DNA of 64,000 nucleotides from Acholoe squamosa (Eukaryota > Annelida > Polychaeta > Phyllodocida > Polynoidae): NCBI GenBank assembly GCA_949317995.1, contig OX439036.1, positions 103,337,891 through 103,401,890 on the forward strand, written 5' to 3'. Of this stretch, positions 31,244-41,766 are shown piece after piece; within the stretch, counting starts at the first letter, position 1; each line of letters starts with the position of its first letter. The position numbers and the translations under genes are program-made. A model generated the notes under the pieces. That model searched no databases. It was not told the origin of the DNA and was given only the letters and a program-made list of their open reading frames with translations.

Positions 31244-31700
31244 ACTGTCCTCATCAGTACTGCACATAACCATGTCTCCATCAGTAGGCCTACACTACCA
31301 CATGTCATACCCTGTCCTCATCAGTACTGCACAAAACAATGTCTCCATCAGTAGGCCTACACTACCACATGCCATGCCCTGTCCTCATCAGTACTGCACC
31401 TAACCATGTCTCCATCAATACACTACCACATGCCATACCCTGTCCTCATCAGTACTGCACAAAACCATGTACCATAAGGGGTGCGTCCACTGCCCACGGA
31501 TGGACCATCTGTGGGTTTCAACCGTATCATTTATCATTAATTTCTATGGAGAAAATGACGGATGAAGGGAGACGGATAGTCCATCCGTCGCAGTGGATGC
31601 ATCCCTATACACTGTCGTCAGTTTCCATCAGTACACTACCATATACCATACCCTGTCCTTATCAGTACTGCACATAACCATGTCTCCATCAGTACACTAG
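31244..31700. repeat. 60-68-bp tandem repeat interrupted by a MITE
   Basis: CTGTCCTCATCAGTACTGCAC recurs at 31244, 31312, 31379 and 31439 (periods 68, 67, 60), and a further copy follows at about 31645 after the inserted element 31479-31605. CTGATGAGG of the neighbouring array is the reverse complement of its CCTCATCAG core, so the two arrays may be related in inverse order. Confidence 0.85.
31479..31605. mobile_element. 127-bp MITE inside tandem array
   Basis: The ends GGGTGCGTCCACTG and CAGTGGATGCATCCC are inverted, and GGATGGACCATC/GATAGTCCATCC extend the pairing inward. The target duplication is not certain. It interrupts the surrounding array, which dates it as younger than the array. 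Confidence 0.7.
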
Positions 31701-32463
31701 AGTACGTAGTGACTGGTATTATCGTGACTTTAGTGGTCAATCTCCACCAGATCTTTTGTATACCGTGTTTCATTATATCTGACAGAATCTGCTTCATCCC
31801 AAAAGGCTTAGTATTAAGGGAGCAATCATTATTTCCCTGAGGCATGTTTTGGCTGGTATTATCGTCACCAGTCCTGTATTATCGTCACTCCTGTAATTAA
31901 TGCTCACATTTGACCACTAAGAATGTCAGTACCACTAAGAATACTTAGTTCAGCATAATATTGAAGCAATTTGCCATCTATATTGCCTAATAAAGAAGTA
32001 AAATTAGTCTTGTAAAAAATATCTCCCGCAACTAGCACTATTGAGGTCTAAGGATATGGGTGAAAAATAAATGCTCCTTCAGAAATTGGGTTAAGGGATA
32101 CCAGAGGGGTATTCAATAGGCGGCACGCCCAGCCATCGGCGCGCGCCCGGACCTGAACGTGCTCGCACTCCAGCTAGAGAGGAGGTGTGCCTGTGGCGCC
32201 CGCCGCGTGGCTGGCGTGCGGCTAATGAATACCACTCCGATGTGGTTATGGGAGACCTTTTTGCACATGCAGAACACTGAATTAATCTATTATCTTGGAT
32301 TAGTTCTGCAATGTGAAATACCAGACATATGATAATTTTGGCATGTATTATTTATCGTGACCCCTCAAATTTTATAGATACTTACATATAGAACAGTAAA
32401 ACACTATTTTCTAGGGCAATTGACTCATGCTGAACCACCAGAAACAATTTATTTTCCACAATA
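31701..32463. other. No gene seen
   Basis: AT-rich DNA with GGTATTATCGTCAC words repeated near 31720, 31855 and 32940. A GC-rich patch at 32110-32230 has no ORF. Confidence 0.4.
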
Positions 32464-32625
32464 CAGGGATGTAAGTTAGGAATAGGCAAAAATCAGGAAC
32501 CATAAGTTCACTTTATACAAAAGCCTTCTATTTTTCACAAACAGCCCTCCTTACCACTCATGTAAGGAAAATAAATGTCAATCAAAAATTTCAGAAATCA
32601 GGAAATCCTGAAGACTTACATCCCG
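32464..32625. mobile_element. CAGGG-ended MITE (family of 36565 copy)
   Basis: Starts CAGGGATGTAAGTT and ends GAAGACTTACATCCCG, with near-duplicated 6-bp flanks ACAATA/TCAATA. The ends are close to those of the element at 36565-36707 (CAGGGATGAAAGTC), so it is an older relative. Confidence 0.7.
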
Positions 32626-32654
32626 TCAATAACGTTGCTTTATACATCTAAAAA

Positions 32655-32704
32655 ATTATTGAAATTTTCTCCTCTGTTATAACAGAGGAGAAAATTTCAA
32701 TAAT
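32655..32704. repeat. Perfect 50-bp palindrome without spacer
   Basis: 32655-32679 is the exact reverse complement of 32680-32704 (centre CTGTTATAACAG). It lies 30 bp after a MITE. Confidence 0.97.
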
Positions 32705-33460
32705 TCAATTCAATATAATAATTCAATAAATGCTATCTCATAAAACCGAGAATTTAGGTCATTGGAGAAAATATGAAAATAGTTTGAAAGAAGAATGCGC
32801 ACAATTTCAATGCTTATACACAAAAATGAATTCAACTAGACATGAGCTTTGGGTTTCTCTTGTCTATGTTGCCCTATGCTTATTTCTGTAAAAGATATGG
32901 CCTCCCATACCACTAGGGTAAAGATAATACCACCCTGACGATAATACCAGTCACTACTCTATCACATTGTAACATAGTGCCATTTCAGGTTATGTTTCAG
33001 AGGGCTAGCTTTAAAGGGTTAATATAGAACCATTCAGGCTGACTGTGAGTCATTTAAACTTCGCAATACTCATATAGATTATCAAATATATAATAAACAC
33101 AGGCCCTGAGTCTGAGTCAATTGCCATAGTGTGTGTAGACACAAGGTTTGACTGCGAAAAAAAGCGTACGTTGTGACGTTGACTCGTCCCACCAACACCT
33201 GTGCCAGACCATGAGCGCGACATCGTATCGATGTGGCCACCCAGCAGTAGGATGGTTGATGGTAGTGTCAACGCGTCCAGCACCTTGACCCATAACCAGG
33301 CCAGTCGCGCACAATACTGCAAGCTGTCAGAAAGGTAGGGAGGGGGGGGGGGGTCACAACCCAGACTGCAGGATATTTTCACACATTTAATGTGTACTAG
33401 TTATATGTGAATGACCTCCCCAGGCTTTATAGAGACCTGGTTCTAGCCAACCACTTCTCA
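32705..33460. other. No gene seen
   Basis: AT-rich. One minus ORF of 110 codons (33382-33050) has no recognisable domain and I do not support it. Confidence 0.4.
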
Positions 33461-33463
33461 TCA

Positions 33464-33536
33464 GTCCCTGTGGCACAATGCATAAGGAGTTGGATTTGGA
33501 ATCAGTAGGTTATGGGTTCGACCCCTGCCCTTGGCA
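33464..33536 (+). mobile_element. tRNA-Arg-like relic (SINE head)
   Basis: Starts GTCCCTGTGGCACAATG, similar to the tRNA-Arg 5' half, and has an intact B box GGGTTCGACCCC. The anticodon stem no longer pairs. Best read as a tRNA-derived retroposon head, not a functional gene. Confidence 0.5.
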
Positions 33537-33569
33537 ATAGAATTCTCATAGGTTTTAACATGTGACATA

Positions 33570-33608
33570 TAAGGTGTGCTGATATCCAAGGATATCAGGC
33601 ACACCTTA
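33570..33608. repeat. 18-bp hairpin
   Basis: TAAGGTGTGCTGATATCC pairs with GGATATCAGGCACACCTTA across a 2-base loop with one bulge. Confidence 0.8.
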
Positions 33609-33714
33609 CAAAGGTCATGATGCATGCATCATGGTGTGCAATATCGACTGGTATTAGAACGGAAATATCCAGAAAAAGCACCCAAAATCACAGAAGTCGA
33701 GTAATAAATAATAA

Positions 33715-33770
33715 TGTAATGGTTTGTTTTACCAGTTCGGTGGTTTGAGTCTTGTGATTAGTAAAGACAA
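33715..33770 (-). mobile_element. Fragment of the LTR-like repeat of 808
   Basis: TGTAATGGTTTGTTTTACCAG and the following GTGGTTTGAGTC match 808-845 with few changes, then similarity stops. Confidence 0.5.
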
Positions 33771-33914
33771 GGCCCCTGTTGGGCCCCACTTGGGCTGACC
33801 CACTGGGCCCCATATGGTCAGCCCAGTTGGGGCCCTGCGAGAACGGGCACTGGGCAACACCTGGAACTCAACAGGCTAGCCCAAGATGGGCTCCAAGTGG
33901 GCCCCAACAGGCTC
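33771..33914. mobile_element. GGCCC-rich inverted-repeat element
   Basis: GGCCCCTGTTGGGCCCCACTTGGG at the left is mirrored by CCAAGTGGGCCCCAACAGGCTCC at the right. The interior has more GGGCCC words. This is a small MITE ending 17 bp before the gypsy-2 5' LTR. Confidence 0.7.
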
Positions 33915-33931
33915 CTGATTAATTATGTTAT

Positions 33932-34319
33932 TGTGGCGTAGACCAAGGGCTTGGCGGGGGAGCTGAAACCACCCTGGCGTGGGGGCGGCGAGACCGTTAA
34001 GCTCGGAGTCATGTCAGAAGCCGACGTTGTTTACATGTTGGCGGAGTAGATCCTCCGACTCTGACTTGATGGTTCTTCGAGCCAGCGTTGGAGGATATGA
34101 AGGTGTATATATATAGGAAAGCGATCCTCCGTCGGACAGTTCGAGTTACGAGCTGGATGGGGACGTTCTCCAGGGTTGGCCTTCAGGTATTCACCATAAG
34201 ACAGCATAAGGACTTAGATGGTGTGGCGAAGACTGCCAGGCAATAAAGTATAAGAGTTGAACACAAGTTGGCGGAGTTGGATCATCCTTTATTCATAGGC
34301 GGGGTTGGCAAACGCTACA
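33932..34319 (+). repeat. gypsy-2 5' LTR
   Basis: TG…CA ends; TATATATATAGG near 34108 is the TATA box and GCAATAAAGTATA near 34240 the polyadenylation signal. These set U3, R and U5 in the expected order. Confidence 0.93.
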
Positions 34320-34320
34320 T

Positions 34321-34334
34321 TGGTGACAGCGGTG
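34321..34334 (+). promoter_or_regulatory. gypsy-2 primer binding site
   Basis: TGGTGACAGCGGTG begins one base after the LTR. It starts with the TGG complementary to a tRNA 3' CCA. The exact tRNA was not identified. Confidence 0.7.
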
Positions 34335-34357
34335 TTTGAAGTATCCACGGAAGAAGG

Positions 34358-34912
34358 ATGGCAGAGGCTGCTAACTATTCAACAGAGGACGAGAATGTCA
34401 ATATTGAGACGGGAGAAGATAGAGAGGATAAGGGAACCCTCTTGGAGGTAGTCGATGAGGAGGTGACGTTAAGGAGGGGAGGCGTAGCCCGTCAGGAGGA
34501 GGACCTTCCGGAGAGACAGATGGAGCCAGTTGACAGAGAACCCCCGGCGTTTTCCGAGGAACCACAGGGCAAGGGAGATCGGGTGAAGGAGGAAGATACT
34601 TACCGGTGGCCATGGGAGACGGAGGACAAGGAGAGGGCGAGACGGCCAAAATGGAAGGTGCCGGGCAAAGATGCATGGCCAGGATATACCTCGGGACGGG
34701 ACACGGGGCCCCATAGAGGATGGTGGACGGAGGAACAGTGGGCGGAGGTAAACAAGCCACGGGTCGGGGACCGGAGAAATGAAGTGAAGGAAGCCGAGGT
34801 GGAGGAAGGGAACCTTCCGGTGAAGAAGACTGTCAAAGAAGAAGGCTGGCTACCACTGAAGGCGGAGAGTTCTGCTGGGAGTGGGAAAGACAGCAGAGAC
34901 GACACACCCTGA
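34358..34912 (+). CDS. gypsy-2 N-terminal acidic/basic ORF
   Basis: The first ATG after the primer site, in a good AAGGATGG context, opens 184 codons rich in E, D, K and R with no known domain. It ends in TGA at 34910-34912. The same frame continues, with no ATG, for 13 codons to the Gag core, so it looks like the front part of the Gag precursor. Gypsy-1 has the same arrangement. Confidence 0.7.
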   Translation: MAEAANYSTEDENVNIETGEDREDKGTLLEVVDEEVTLRRGGVARQEEDLPERQMEPVDREPPAFSEEPQGKGDRVKEEDTYRWPWETEDKERARRPKWKVPGKDAWPGYTSGRDTGPHRGWWTEEQWAEVNKPRVGDRRNEVKEAEVEEGNLPVKKTVKEEGWLPLKAESSAGSGKDSRDDTP

Positions 34913-35719
34913 GGGGGAGCAGACGGAGAAGGGAACAGTAAGAGTAAACCAGTGGTGAAGCCCACTAAATATGATGGTACTACAGACCTGGCCGATTACC
35001 TCAACCATTTCGACTTGTGTGTTAAGGTGAATGGTTGGAGTTTGGCGGAGGCGGGTATGTTCCTGGGGCTTAGCTTGTCGGGTGCGGCAAGGCGACTTCT
35101 GGCGGGGCGGAGGCCGGCTATGCCGGAGGGGTATGCGGAGTTGCGGAAAGCCCTGGTAGAACGCTTCGAGCCTACCAACCAGGAGGAGACTTACAAGGCA
35201 TTCCTGCGGACGAGGGTACGGAGAAAAGGAGAGGGGCTACAGGAGCTACAGGAAGATTTGATGAAATACACCCGATTAGCCTACCTCGAAGCGGATGCAC
35301 GCATGACTGACACGCTGGTGGTGGACAGGTTCCTCTTGTGCTTGGACAATCCATTGAGACAGTGGGTATACCAAACACAATCAAAGAACTTGCAAGAGGC
35401 GGTCATAACAGCCGTGGGGGCGGAGGCCTATTTAAAAAATGAACAGGAATCCCTACAGAGGGTGAAGGCTGCCGACGCCTCCGTCAGTGAGCACCTGCAA
35501 TCCAATGACGAGAAGATGGATAAGATGGCGGAGTTGATAGATAGGCTGGTAAGAAGGTTGGACGAGCCAACAGCCGGGGGAAAGAAGAAGAGGCAGAGCA
35601 GCACGGCGTGTTTCGGTTGCGGACAAGAGGGCCACTTCAAGAGGGAGTGCCCCAATGGCAAACCTAAAGAAGGGGGCCAGAAGTTGGAGGAGCAGACGCC
35701 CCCGGCGGCGGGAAACTAG
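34913..35719 (+). CDS. gag: gypsy-2 Gag core with zinc knuckle
   Basis: Opens KPTKYDGTTDLADYLNHFDL and continues with typical Retrotrans_gag helices (YAELRKALVERFEPTNQEET). A CFGCGQEGHFKREC zinc knuckle lies near the end, and TAG is at 35717. There is no ATG between the UGA at 34910 and the conserved core; the first one is internal (near 35060). Gag packages the RNA into particles. The last sense codons contain a -1 slippery heptamer. Confidence 0.9.
   Translation, partial: GGADGEGNSKSKPVVKPTKYDGTTDLADYLNHFDLCVKVNGWSLAEAGMFLGLSLSGAARRLLAGRRPAMPEGYAELRKALVERFEPTNQEETYKAFLRTRVRRKGEGLQELQEDLMKYTRLAYLEADARMTDTLVVDRFLLCLDNPLRQWVYQTQSKNLQEAVITAVGAEAYLKNEQESLQRVKAADASVSEHLQSNDEKMDKMAELIDRLVRRLDEPTAGGKKKRQSSTACFGCGQEGHFKRECPNGKPKEGGQKLEEQTPPAAGN
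35710..35716 (+). promoter_or_regulatory. Canonical -1 frameshift heptamer at gag-pro junction
   Basis: G GGA AAC in the Gag frame, directly followed by the Gag stop TAG. It fits X XXY YYZ. The protease frame, which has no ATG, is open from here in -1. I did not compute a downstream RNA structure. Confidence 0.75.
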
Positions 35720-36564
35720 AACCGACCTATACCGAGGGCCGGGTACAGGTCGGAGTAAACGGGCCAGCCAACACAATACAGGGTCGCAGAGAGAGAGGTG
35801 GCGGAGGATTGATAGTGGAGGGCCACCTTGCGGGGTCGCCAATACAATTATTAGTAGATACAGGAGCCTCCTTGAATCTGGTATCTGAGGGATGGTGGAG
35901 GAGACACGGCGGAGGACGGGTACTGAGGGAAGCTACAGAGAAGGTCTACTCCGTCGATGGGAGACCTATGAGTATACAGGGAAAGGTACGAGCCAACCTA
36001 CAGTTGGGACATAAAACGGTCGAGGCAGACTTTGTAGTCAGCGACACAGGCACGGAGGGAATCCTAGGAGCAGCCTTCCTCCGTATCCATAACCTGATGG
36101 TGGATGTCGCCCGGGGGCGGCTAGTATGGACAGAATGGGAGGAGGTTTGTCGGATAGTGAGCACTCGTCCAGCCGTCTTAGAGTCGGGACAAGAGTCCTT
36201 GTTGGAAGGCACCATAAGAGGGCCATGGCAGACGGGGGATGACGGAGTGGTGGAGGGCATGGCGGGGCACAAGGGTGAACCGAAGTTCTTGGTCGGCCGG
36301 GGGTTGGTGAGGCCGGAGGGGAGAGAAACCTGGGTGAGAGTACTCAACCCAGGGCCTGAACCTATAGTTATTTACCGACATATGACGCTGGGCGCTATTC
36401 AGAAAGTCGACAGAGAGGCGGAGCAGTCGGAAAGCAAGGGGAGCTGGTGCCGGGTGGCAGAGGCGTCTGGAGGGGGGAACCTCAAAGCCTTGGTAGATGA
36501 ACTGGTACAAGGGACGGAGAGCCACAGGCGGAGGCAGTTGGCGGAGTTGCTATGGCGCCACATT
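35717..36564 (+). CDS. pro: gypsy-2 aspartic protease
   Basis: The -1 frame is open from the Gag stop. Retropepsin motif LLVDTGASLNLVSEG, then GTEGILGAAFLRIHNLMVDV (ILG motif and flap-distal strand). It has no initiator ATG, consistent with frameshift expression. The frame is broken at 36565 by a 143-bp MITE and resumes after it. Confidence 0.9.
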
Positions 36565-36707
36565 CAGGGATGAAAGTCACAGAGCACAAAAATCCCTGAA
36601 ATGGTCCAATATTTGCCCCAAAAACCTGGGTTTCTATATGAATGTATAGGGCCCTGGAACTTCAAAATCCCTGAAATCAGGGAATTCCCTGAAGACTTTC
36701 ATCCCTG
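36565..36707. mobile_element. 143-bp MITE inserted in gypsy-2 pol, 6-bp duplication
   Basis: Ends CAGGGATGAAAGTC and GACTTTCATCCCTG are exact inverted copies. CACATT is duplicated on both sides (36559-36564, 36708-36713). Removing the element and one duplication makes the protease-RT frame continuous. This pins the borders precisely. Confidence 0.95.
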
Positions 36708-36713
36708 CACATT

Positions 36714-38657
36714 GGGGCATTCCAATGCCATAAGGAAGATAAGGGCCATACCTCCCTGGCCAAACATAAGATTGAGACAGGGAACCATCCGCCAATAAAG
36801 CAGCCGCCCAGGAGGCTAGCGCCCCACCGGAGGGAAGCTGTTGAAGCCGAGGTGGAAAAGATGTTGGAGGCCGGAGTAATTGAGTCCTCTACCAGCCCGT
36901 GGGCCTCTCCGGTGGTCCTGGTTAAAAAGAAAGACGGAACAACACGATTCTGTGTGGATTACCGGAGGCTGAACGCCGCCACCGTCAAAGACGCCTATCC
37001 TCTTCCTCGGGTGGAGGATTGTTTAGATACCATGGCCGGAGCCTCTTGGTTTTCTTCCCTGGACCTCGCCAGCGGCTATTGGCAGTTGGACATAGAGAAG
37101 GAGGACAGGAAGAAAACAGCGTTTACCACGCACAGGGGTTTATTATTATACCAGTTTAGGCGGATGCCCTTCGGTCTGTGCAATGCCCCAGGTACCTTTG
37201 AAAGAGTCATGGAGGTGGCAATGAGGGGATTGCAGTGGAAGACCTGCCTGGTTTATTTGGACGACATTGTCGTCTTCTCCGCCTCCTTCGATGAACACCT
37301 ACTCCGTCTAGGGGAGGTGTTGCGGAGGTTGGAGCAGGCGGGGTTGAAAATAAAGCCTTCCAAGTGCCAGCTAGCAAGGAAGAGGGTCCTTTTCCTGGGG
37401 CATCAAGTCAGTGAGGAAGGGGTAGCGACAGACCCGGAGAAAATAGAGGCTGTACAGTCCTGGCCCACACCTAAGACAGTGACGGAGGTACGAAGCTTCT
37501 TATGACTAGCTGGCTACTACAGGACGTTTGTCCCGGAATTCTCTACCCGCACAAAGCCCCTGAGTGCCCTGGCGGAGAAGGGTCGCGTATTCCGTTGGAT
37601 GGAGGAGTGTGCAGAGGCGTTCCAAGACCTGAAGGACCGGCTGACGGAGGCACCTATCCTTGCATTCCCTCGGGCCGACGGGCAGCTAGTAATGGACACC
37701 GACGCCAGTGATACTGGTCTTTGGGTGGTGCTGGCTCAGGAGCAAGACGAGGTGGAGAGGGTCCTGGCTTATGGGAGCCGTACACTGAGTAAGCCCGAAA
37801 AGAACTACTGTGTCACACGGAGGGAACTCTTGGCCATAGTGTTTGGACTTCGGAAGTTCAAGCATTACCTCATAGGACGTCCTGTTATAGTGAGGACCGA
37901 TCATGCCTCCCTCAGATGGTTGCTAGACTTCAAAGAACCGGAGGGGCAGTTAGCCAGATGGTTACAGGTGATAAGCACTTATGACATAGTGATTCAACAC
38001 CGCCCGGGGAAGTTGCATGGCAATGCCGACGGGCTGTCACGCCGGCCCTGCAAGCAGTGTGGAAGGGAGGACGAGGCGGAGTTGTTGCATTGCCGGGTCC
38101 TCACGAGGGCGCAGAGGAAGGAAATGGACGGGGGCCCTCCGCCTGTGGCGGTGGGGCCTACTCCGCCGGAGGGAATTCCGTGGCAAGCGCTGCAGGAGGG
38201 AGACCCTACACTGGCGGCAGTATGCAGCTGGGTAAGGGGCGGAGAAGCACCCCCGGAGGGGGAGCAAAGGACCTGGGGTTATGAAATGAAGGCATGGAGA
38301 GCACAGTTGACCAGGCTATGTGAGGAAAAAGGGGTACTGGGACGATGGTGGGAGGATCTAGCAGGGACGAAACACTTCCAGATCGCGGTGCCCGAGGCTA
38401 GTCGGAGAGAGGTACTCCGGGAGGTGCGCGGGGAGCCCCTCGCCGGCCACTAGGGGAGGAATAGGACCATCCGCCGATTGCAAGGAGGATATTACTGGCC
38501 CGACTTTAGGAGGGACGTGGCGGCATGGTGTGCCACCTGTGAACCCTGCTTGAGGAGGAAAACCGCCCCACCTCCACATAGGGCTCCAATGGGGCATGTG
38601 GGGGTGGGTCTGCCACTACAAAGGGTGGCCCTGGATGTTATGGGGCCGCTGCCTCTC
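36714..38657 (+). pseudogene. pol: gypsy-2 RT, RNase H and start of integrase
   Basis: RT: KKKDGTTRFCVDYRRLN, LDLASGYWQLDI, MPFGLCNAPGTFE, catalytic YLDDIVVF. RNase H: MDTDASDTGLW, RRELLAIVFGLRKF, RTDHASLRWL, HRPGKLHGNADGLSRR. Integrase zinc domain: LAGH…CATCEPCLRRK, then VALDVMG (first catalytic D). In-frame stops are TGA at 37503, where glycine is expected after RSFL, and TAG at 38451. Both sit inside otherwise well-conserved sequence and look like single-base mutations. A SINE interrupts the integrase core at 38669. Confidence 0.92.
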
Positions 38658-38668
38658 TCCTCAGCCGG

Positions 38669-38848
38669 TCGGGCTTCCCTAGCCCACTTAAAAGGGTCTA
38701 TATCTCCTCTTTCCTATCCCCTCAGGATGTGTGTGGTGCACCTATGCGCGGGCACTGACACATTCCTCTGTTAAATTATCAACCTGTGAAGCACGGGATA
38801 GCCACTTAGTGCCGCTAAAGTGCTGTAAAAGACAAATTAATCAATCAA
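38669..38848 (+). mobile_element. SINE subfamily A inserted in gypsy-2 integrase
   Basis: A full-length ~180-bp copy: shared 5' module from GGGCTTCCCTAGCCC to CACATTCCTCTGT, then the A-type 3' half and an (AATC)n tail. A 13-bp direct repeat TCTCCTCAGCCGG flanks it (38656-38668, 38849-38861). Confidence 0.95.
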
Positions 38849-39047
38849 TCTCCTCAGCCGGCAATCAGTACATACTGGTAGCAGCAGACTACTTTACCAA
38901 GCAGGGCTGGGCATATTTGAAAATCCTGGAGCCAATGTTAGCCGGGCTGTAGCCGAGGACCGAAAAACTTGCATATAAAGGCAGCGGAACCATTTGAAAG
39001 TTTGGGGGGGTGCAAAGGGGGATAGGTGGGTAATTTCTGCTGATACT

Positions 39048-39750
39048 TGCAAAAGATACTAAACTATAGACTGAATAGACTTATTGTCGTAGCGGGGTCT
39101 CCCCAGGAAAACTTGCTACATTCAAATATTTGTAAGTGTTACAAGAAGCTAACTTTGCTTGAAGTTTCTGGTCAGATAAATTGGTGCAGTAATATTAAAT
39201 GCTTGTTGCACTCACTAGGTGAGCGTTATATTCAACTCTGGATTAACCAGACAACTTCCGACGACCCTAAAGCTATCACTGCTGTAACTGGACTGATAAA
39301 TAGGAAATATATAGAACAAACAATGAATGAAATAACATCAGCTGGTGAAGGAAAAAACTAAGAACATACAAAATATTCAAAACTGAGTTTAGGCTTGAAA
39401 GTTACCTATTCTGTATCCCTAACCAAGCCCACCGTACAGCATTAGCTCGTTTTAGACTCAGCTCTCATAACCTGGGTATAGAAACAGGAAGGCATTGCCG
39501 GCCCCCAAAACCTGTGTGTGATCGGATTTGTCTATATTGTTCTAGTGGCCTTGTAGATGATGAAATACATTTTTTTATCCGATGTGACTCTCATAGTGTA
39601 TCAAGACAGTTGTTTGACAATGTTATGAATGAAAAAAATCAAAACTATCATGAATTGAATGATGTAGAGAAATTCATTTCTGCTATGAACAATACTGATA
39701 CTGACGTCATCAAAGCTCTCGCCAAGTTTATATACAATGCATTTAGATAG
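39048..39750 (+). pseudogene. LINE ORF2 C-terminal remnant
   Basis: Frames at 39047-39360 and from about 39353 to 39750 read through LARFRLSSHNLGIETGRH, then CDRICLYC and DDEIHFFIRC. This resembles the cysteine-rich C-terminal end common in LINE reverse transcriptase proteins. It has stops and one frame shift. No RT core is left. Confidence 0.55.
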
Positions 39751-41690
39751 AGACAGGAACTCTAATTGCTAGCCTATGTAACAGATGTGTATACTATGAT
39801 ATTCATGTAATCATCACTGTAACAAAGAGTGGGTATGTGTGCCAGGAGAGAGAGGGATGGAGAAAGAGAGAGAATTAATGTGCGTATGTGTGTGTGAGAG
39901 GGAGAGCGAAAGAGAGTGATAGTAAGACTTAGACTTAGTCGTAGAGTAGAGTAGTGGACATATTATATATATATACATGCTATATATGTAAAGAACCATT
40001 TATGTATGACACATAGGTCAGTAATGACCTCTTCTTTTGCTGTCAATAAAATATATTATTATTAATATTTTTTTACGATAGTTGTGTCTAGGCTGAGGGC
40101 ACCCATATTTAAAAAGCATAGTACTTAGGGGTGAGGGTGGTGGAAAAATTTTGAAAGTCTGGAAAGTAAATGGTGCATTCTGATGCAACTTAGGACACAA
40201 TTTCCTTCCAGGGCTTTTGACAGGGCTGCGCAGTGCGCAATACACGCATTTAATGCTTAAATGTCGCATTTAAATGGCTAGAATGACCATTCATTTACAG
40301 AATGGCGCATTGTATTTGCTAAAAAGTGTGCAATTGGCGCATTGCAAAAAATCCTGTCAAAAGCCCTGTCCTTCTCTCTCTTATCCAAGAAACCCAAATC
40401 TACCAGGGACCTTATTGTCCTAGGCCCCCATATCTCTCCCCACACCAATGCTATCCCCCAACATTATTCTCTACCACCACCCTCTACAGAAATTTTTTGA
40501 AATTTTAGAAGTAAATGTTGCAGTTTGATCAGTTCTTATAGCATGATTTGCCTGCTCCATTGGATTGATAATGTAGGCCCTATAATGGTGGAGTGATACT
40601 GTCCTAAAAAGTAAAAATATGAAAAAAAGTTGGGGGCGGGCAAAACATATCCCCCAACATAAAAGTACCCTGGTTCCACCGCCACTGATTATAAGCCATA
40701 AAGCAATCTTGTGGCACTCCTTTGGGCTGAATCTCTAGGGCACATAAGAGGGGGGATGTATGCCCGACGCTGGCCATTTAGAACGTATGCTTGTGTCATT
40801 TCGGCAACACTGTGATAGGCTCATCACAAGAAAAGGGCACTGAATTCACAAATTGATAATGGTAACTAGTGTAATCTGTAAACATGCCCCGAAGAAAATT
40901 TTTGATTTTAGAGGTCATTTGGTGCATTGTGTTGCATTTTGAGAACCTGATATCTCAAACAATTCATCACAAAATAGTGGCCCCCAAGGGGTTAAAAATG
41001 ACATGGTGACGTTTGGTCATTTTGAGGTGACATTCTGACATTTAAAACTGACATGTAACATGAGAAAACAAGATGAAAGTGACAAGAGACATGCCATTCT
41101 GTCAAAAATTTGACATATGACAATTGCCAGTGTATAACAGGTGCAGATTTACCAAAAATATATTTTTCAAAATTTCCAATTTCTAGGCTTTTCAACAGCA
41201 AAAGAATTTCTCAAATATCCATATTAGAATCAAAGTTATGAAGTCATTCCCAGAATTCATAATACATCTTTTGACATTGATATTTTCAAAGAAATCTTAA
41301 CATCTTTAAACAGGTGTAGACACTAATGCTGGCCCGGGAGCCATTGGCCTTTTGGCTGTGAGCCCATAGTTTTCTCAAGAATTACCTTCCTGTGGGTCAG
41401 GGATGGCCCACAGAAGGTTACAGAGGGGCATCTATAAAGGTTAATTCCATTGACCATCATCAATTTCTCTTTAAAAAAATTAAACTGGCTATTCTGGGCC
41501 TGCAGCTTTAGTTCCAAGCCCATAGATTTCTAAACCTACAGGCTGGACTGGCCAGTGGCTGGAAAAGTCTACCCCTGTTTAAATAGTTACTTGCTGTGGA
41601 GTTCCTGTAGTCTTGGGTTAAACTTGGGGATATTCTTATAAATGCTAAAGATATTACTGTAATCAACTCATAAATGTAATTTAGATTTAG
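39751..41690. other. Interior of the TIR transposon, no gene seen
   Basis: AT-rich with GA/GT microsatellite (39850-39920), TATATATA near 39963, the MITE at 40209-40368 and no ORF with a domain. Confidence 0.5.
40209..40368. mobile_element. 160-bp CAGGG-ended MITE, 6-bp duplication
   Basis: CAGGGCTTTTGACAGG at the left is exactly inverted at the right. TCCTTC flanks both sides (40203-40208, 40369-40374). The 6-bp duplication and CAGGG ends match the element at 36565, so both probably use the same kind of transposase. Confidence 0.88.
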
Positions 41691-41698
41691 ATGACAGA

Positions 41699-41764
<66 letters not shown>
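41699..41764. repeat. (AT)n microsatellite
   Basis: About 32 uninterrupted TA/AT dinucleotides. Confidence 0.98.

Positions 41765-41766
<2 letters not shown>

Noticed and set aside
33050-33382. 110-codon minus ORF with a proline run
   Set aside because: No domain, no splice or start support, in repeat-rich intergenic DNA.
33464-33536. Functional tRNA-Arg gene
   Set aside because: The B box is intact but the anticodon stem does not pair and the acceptor is poor; treated as a SINE head relic.
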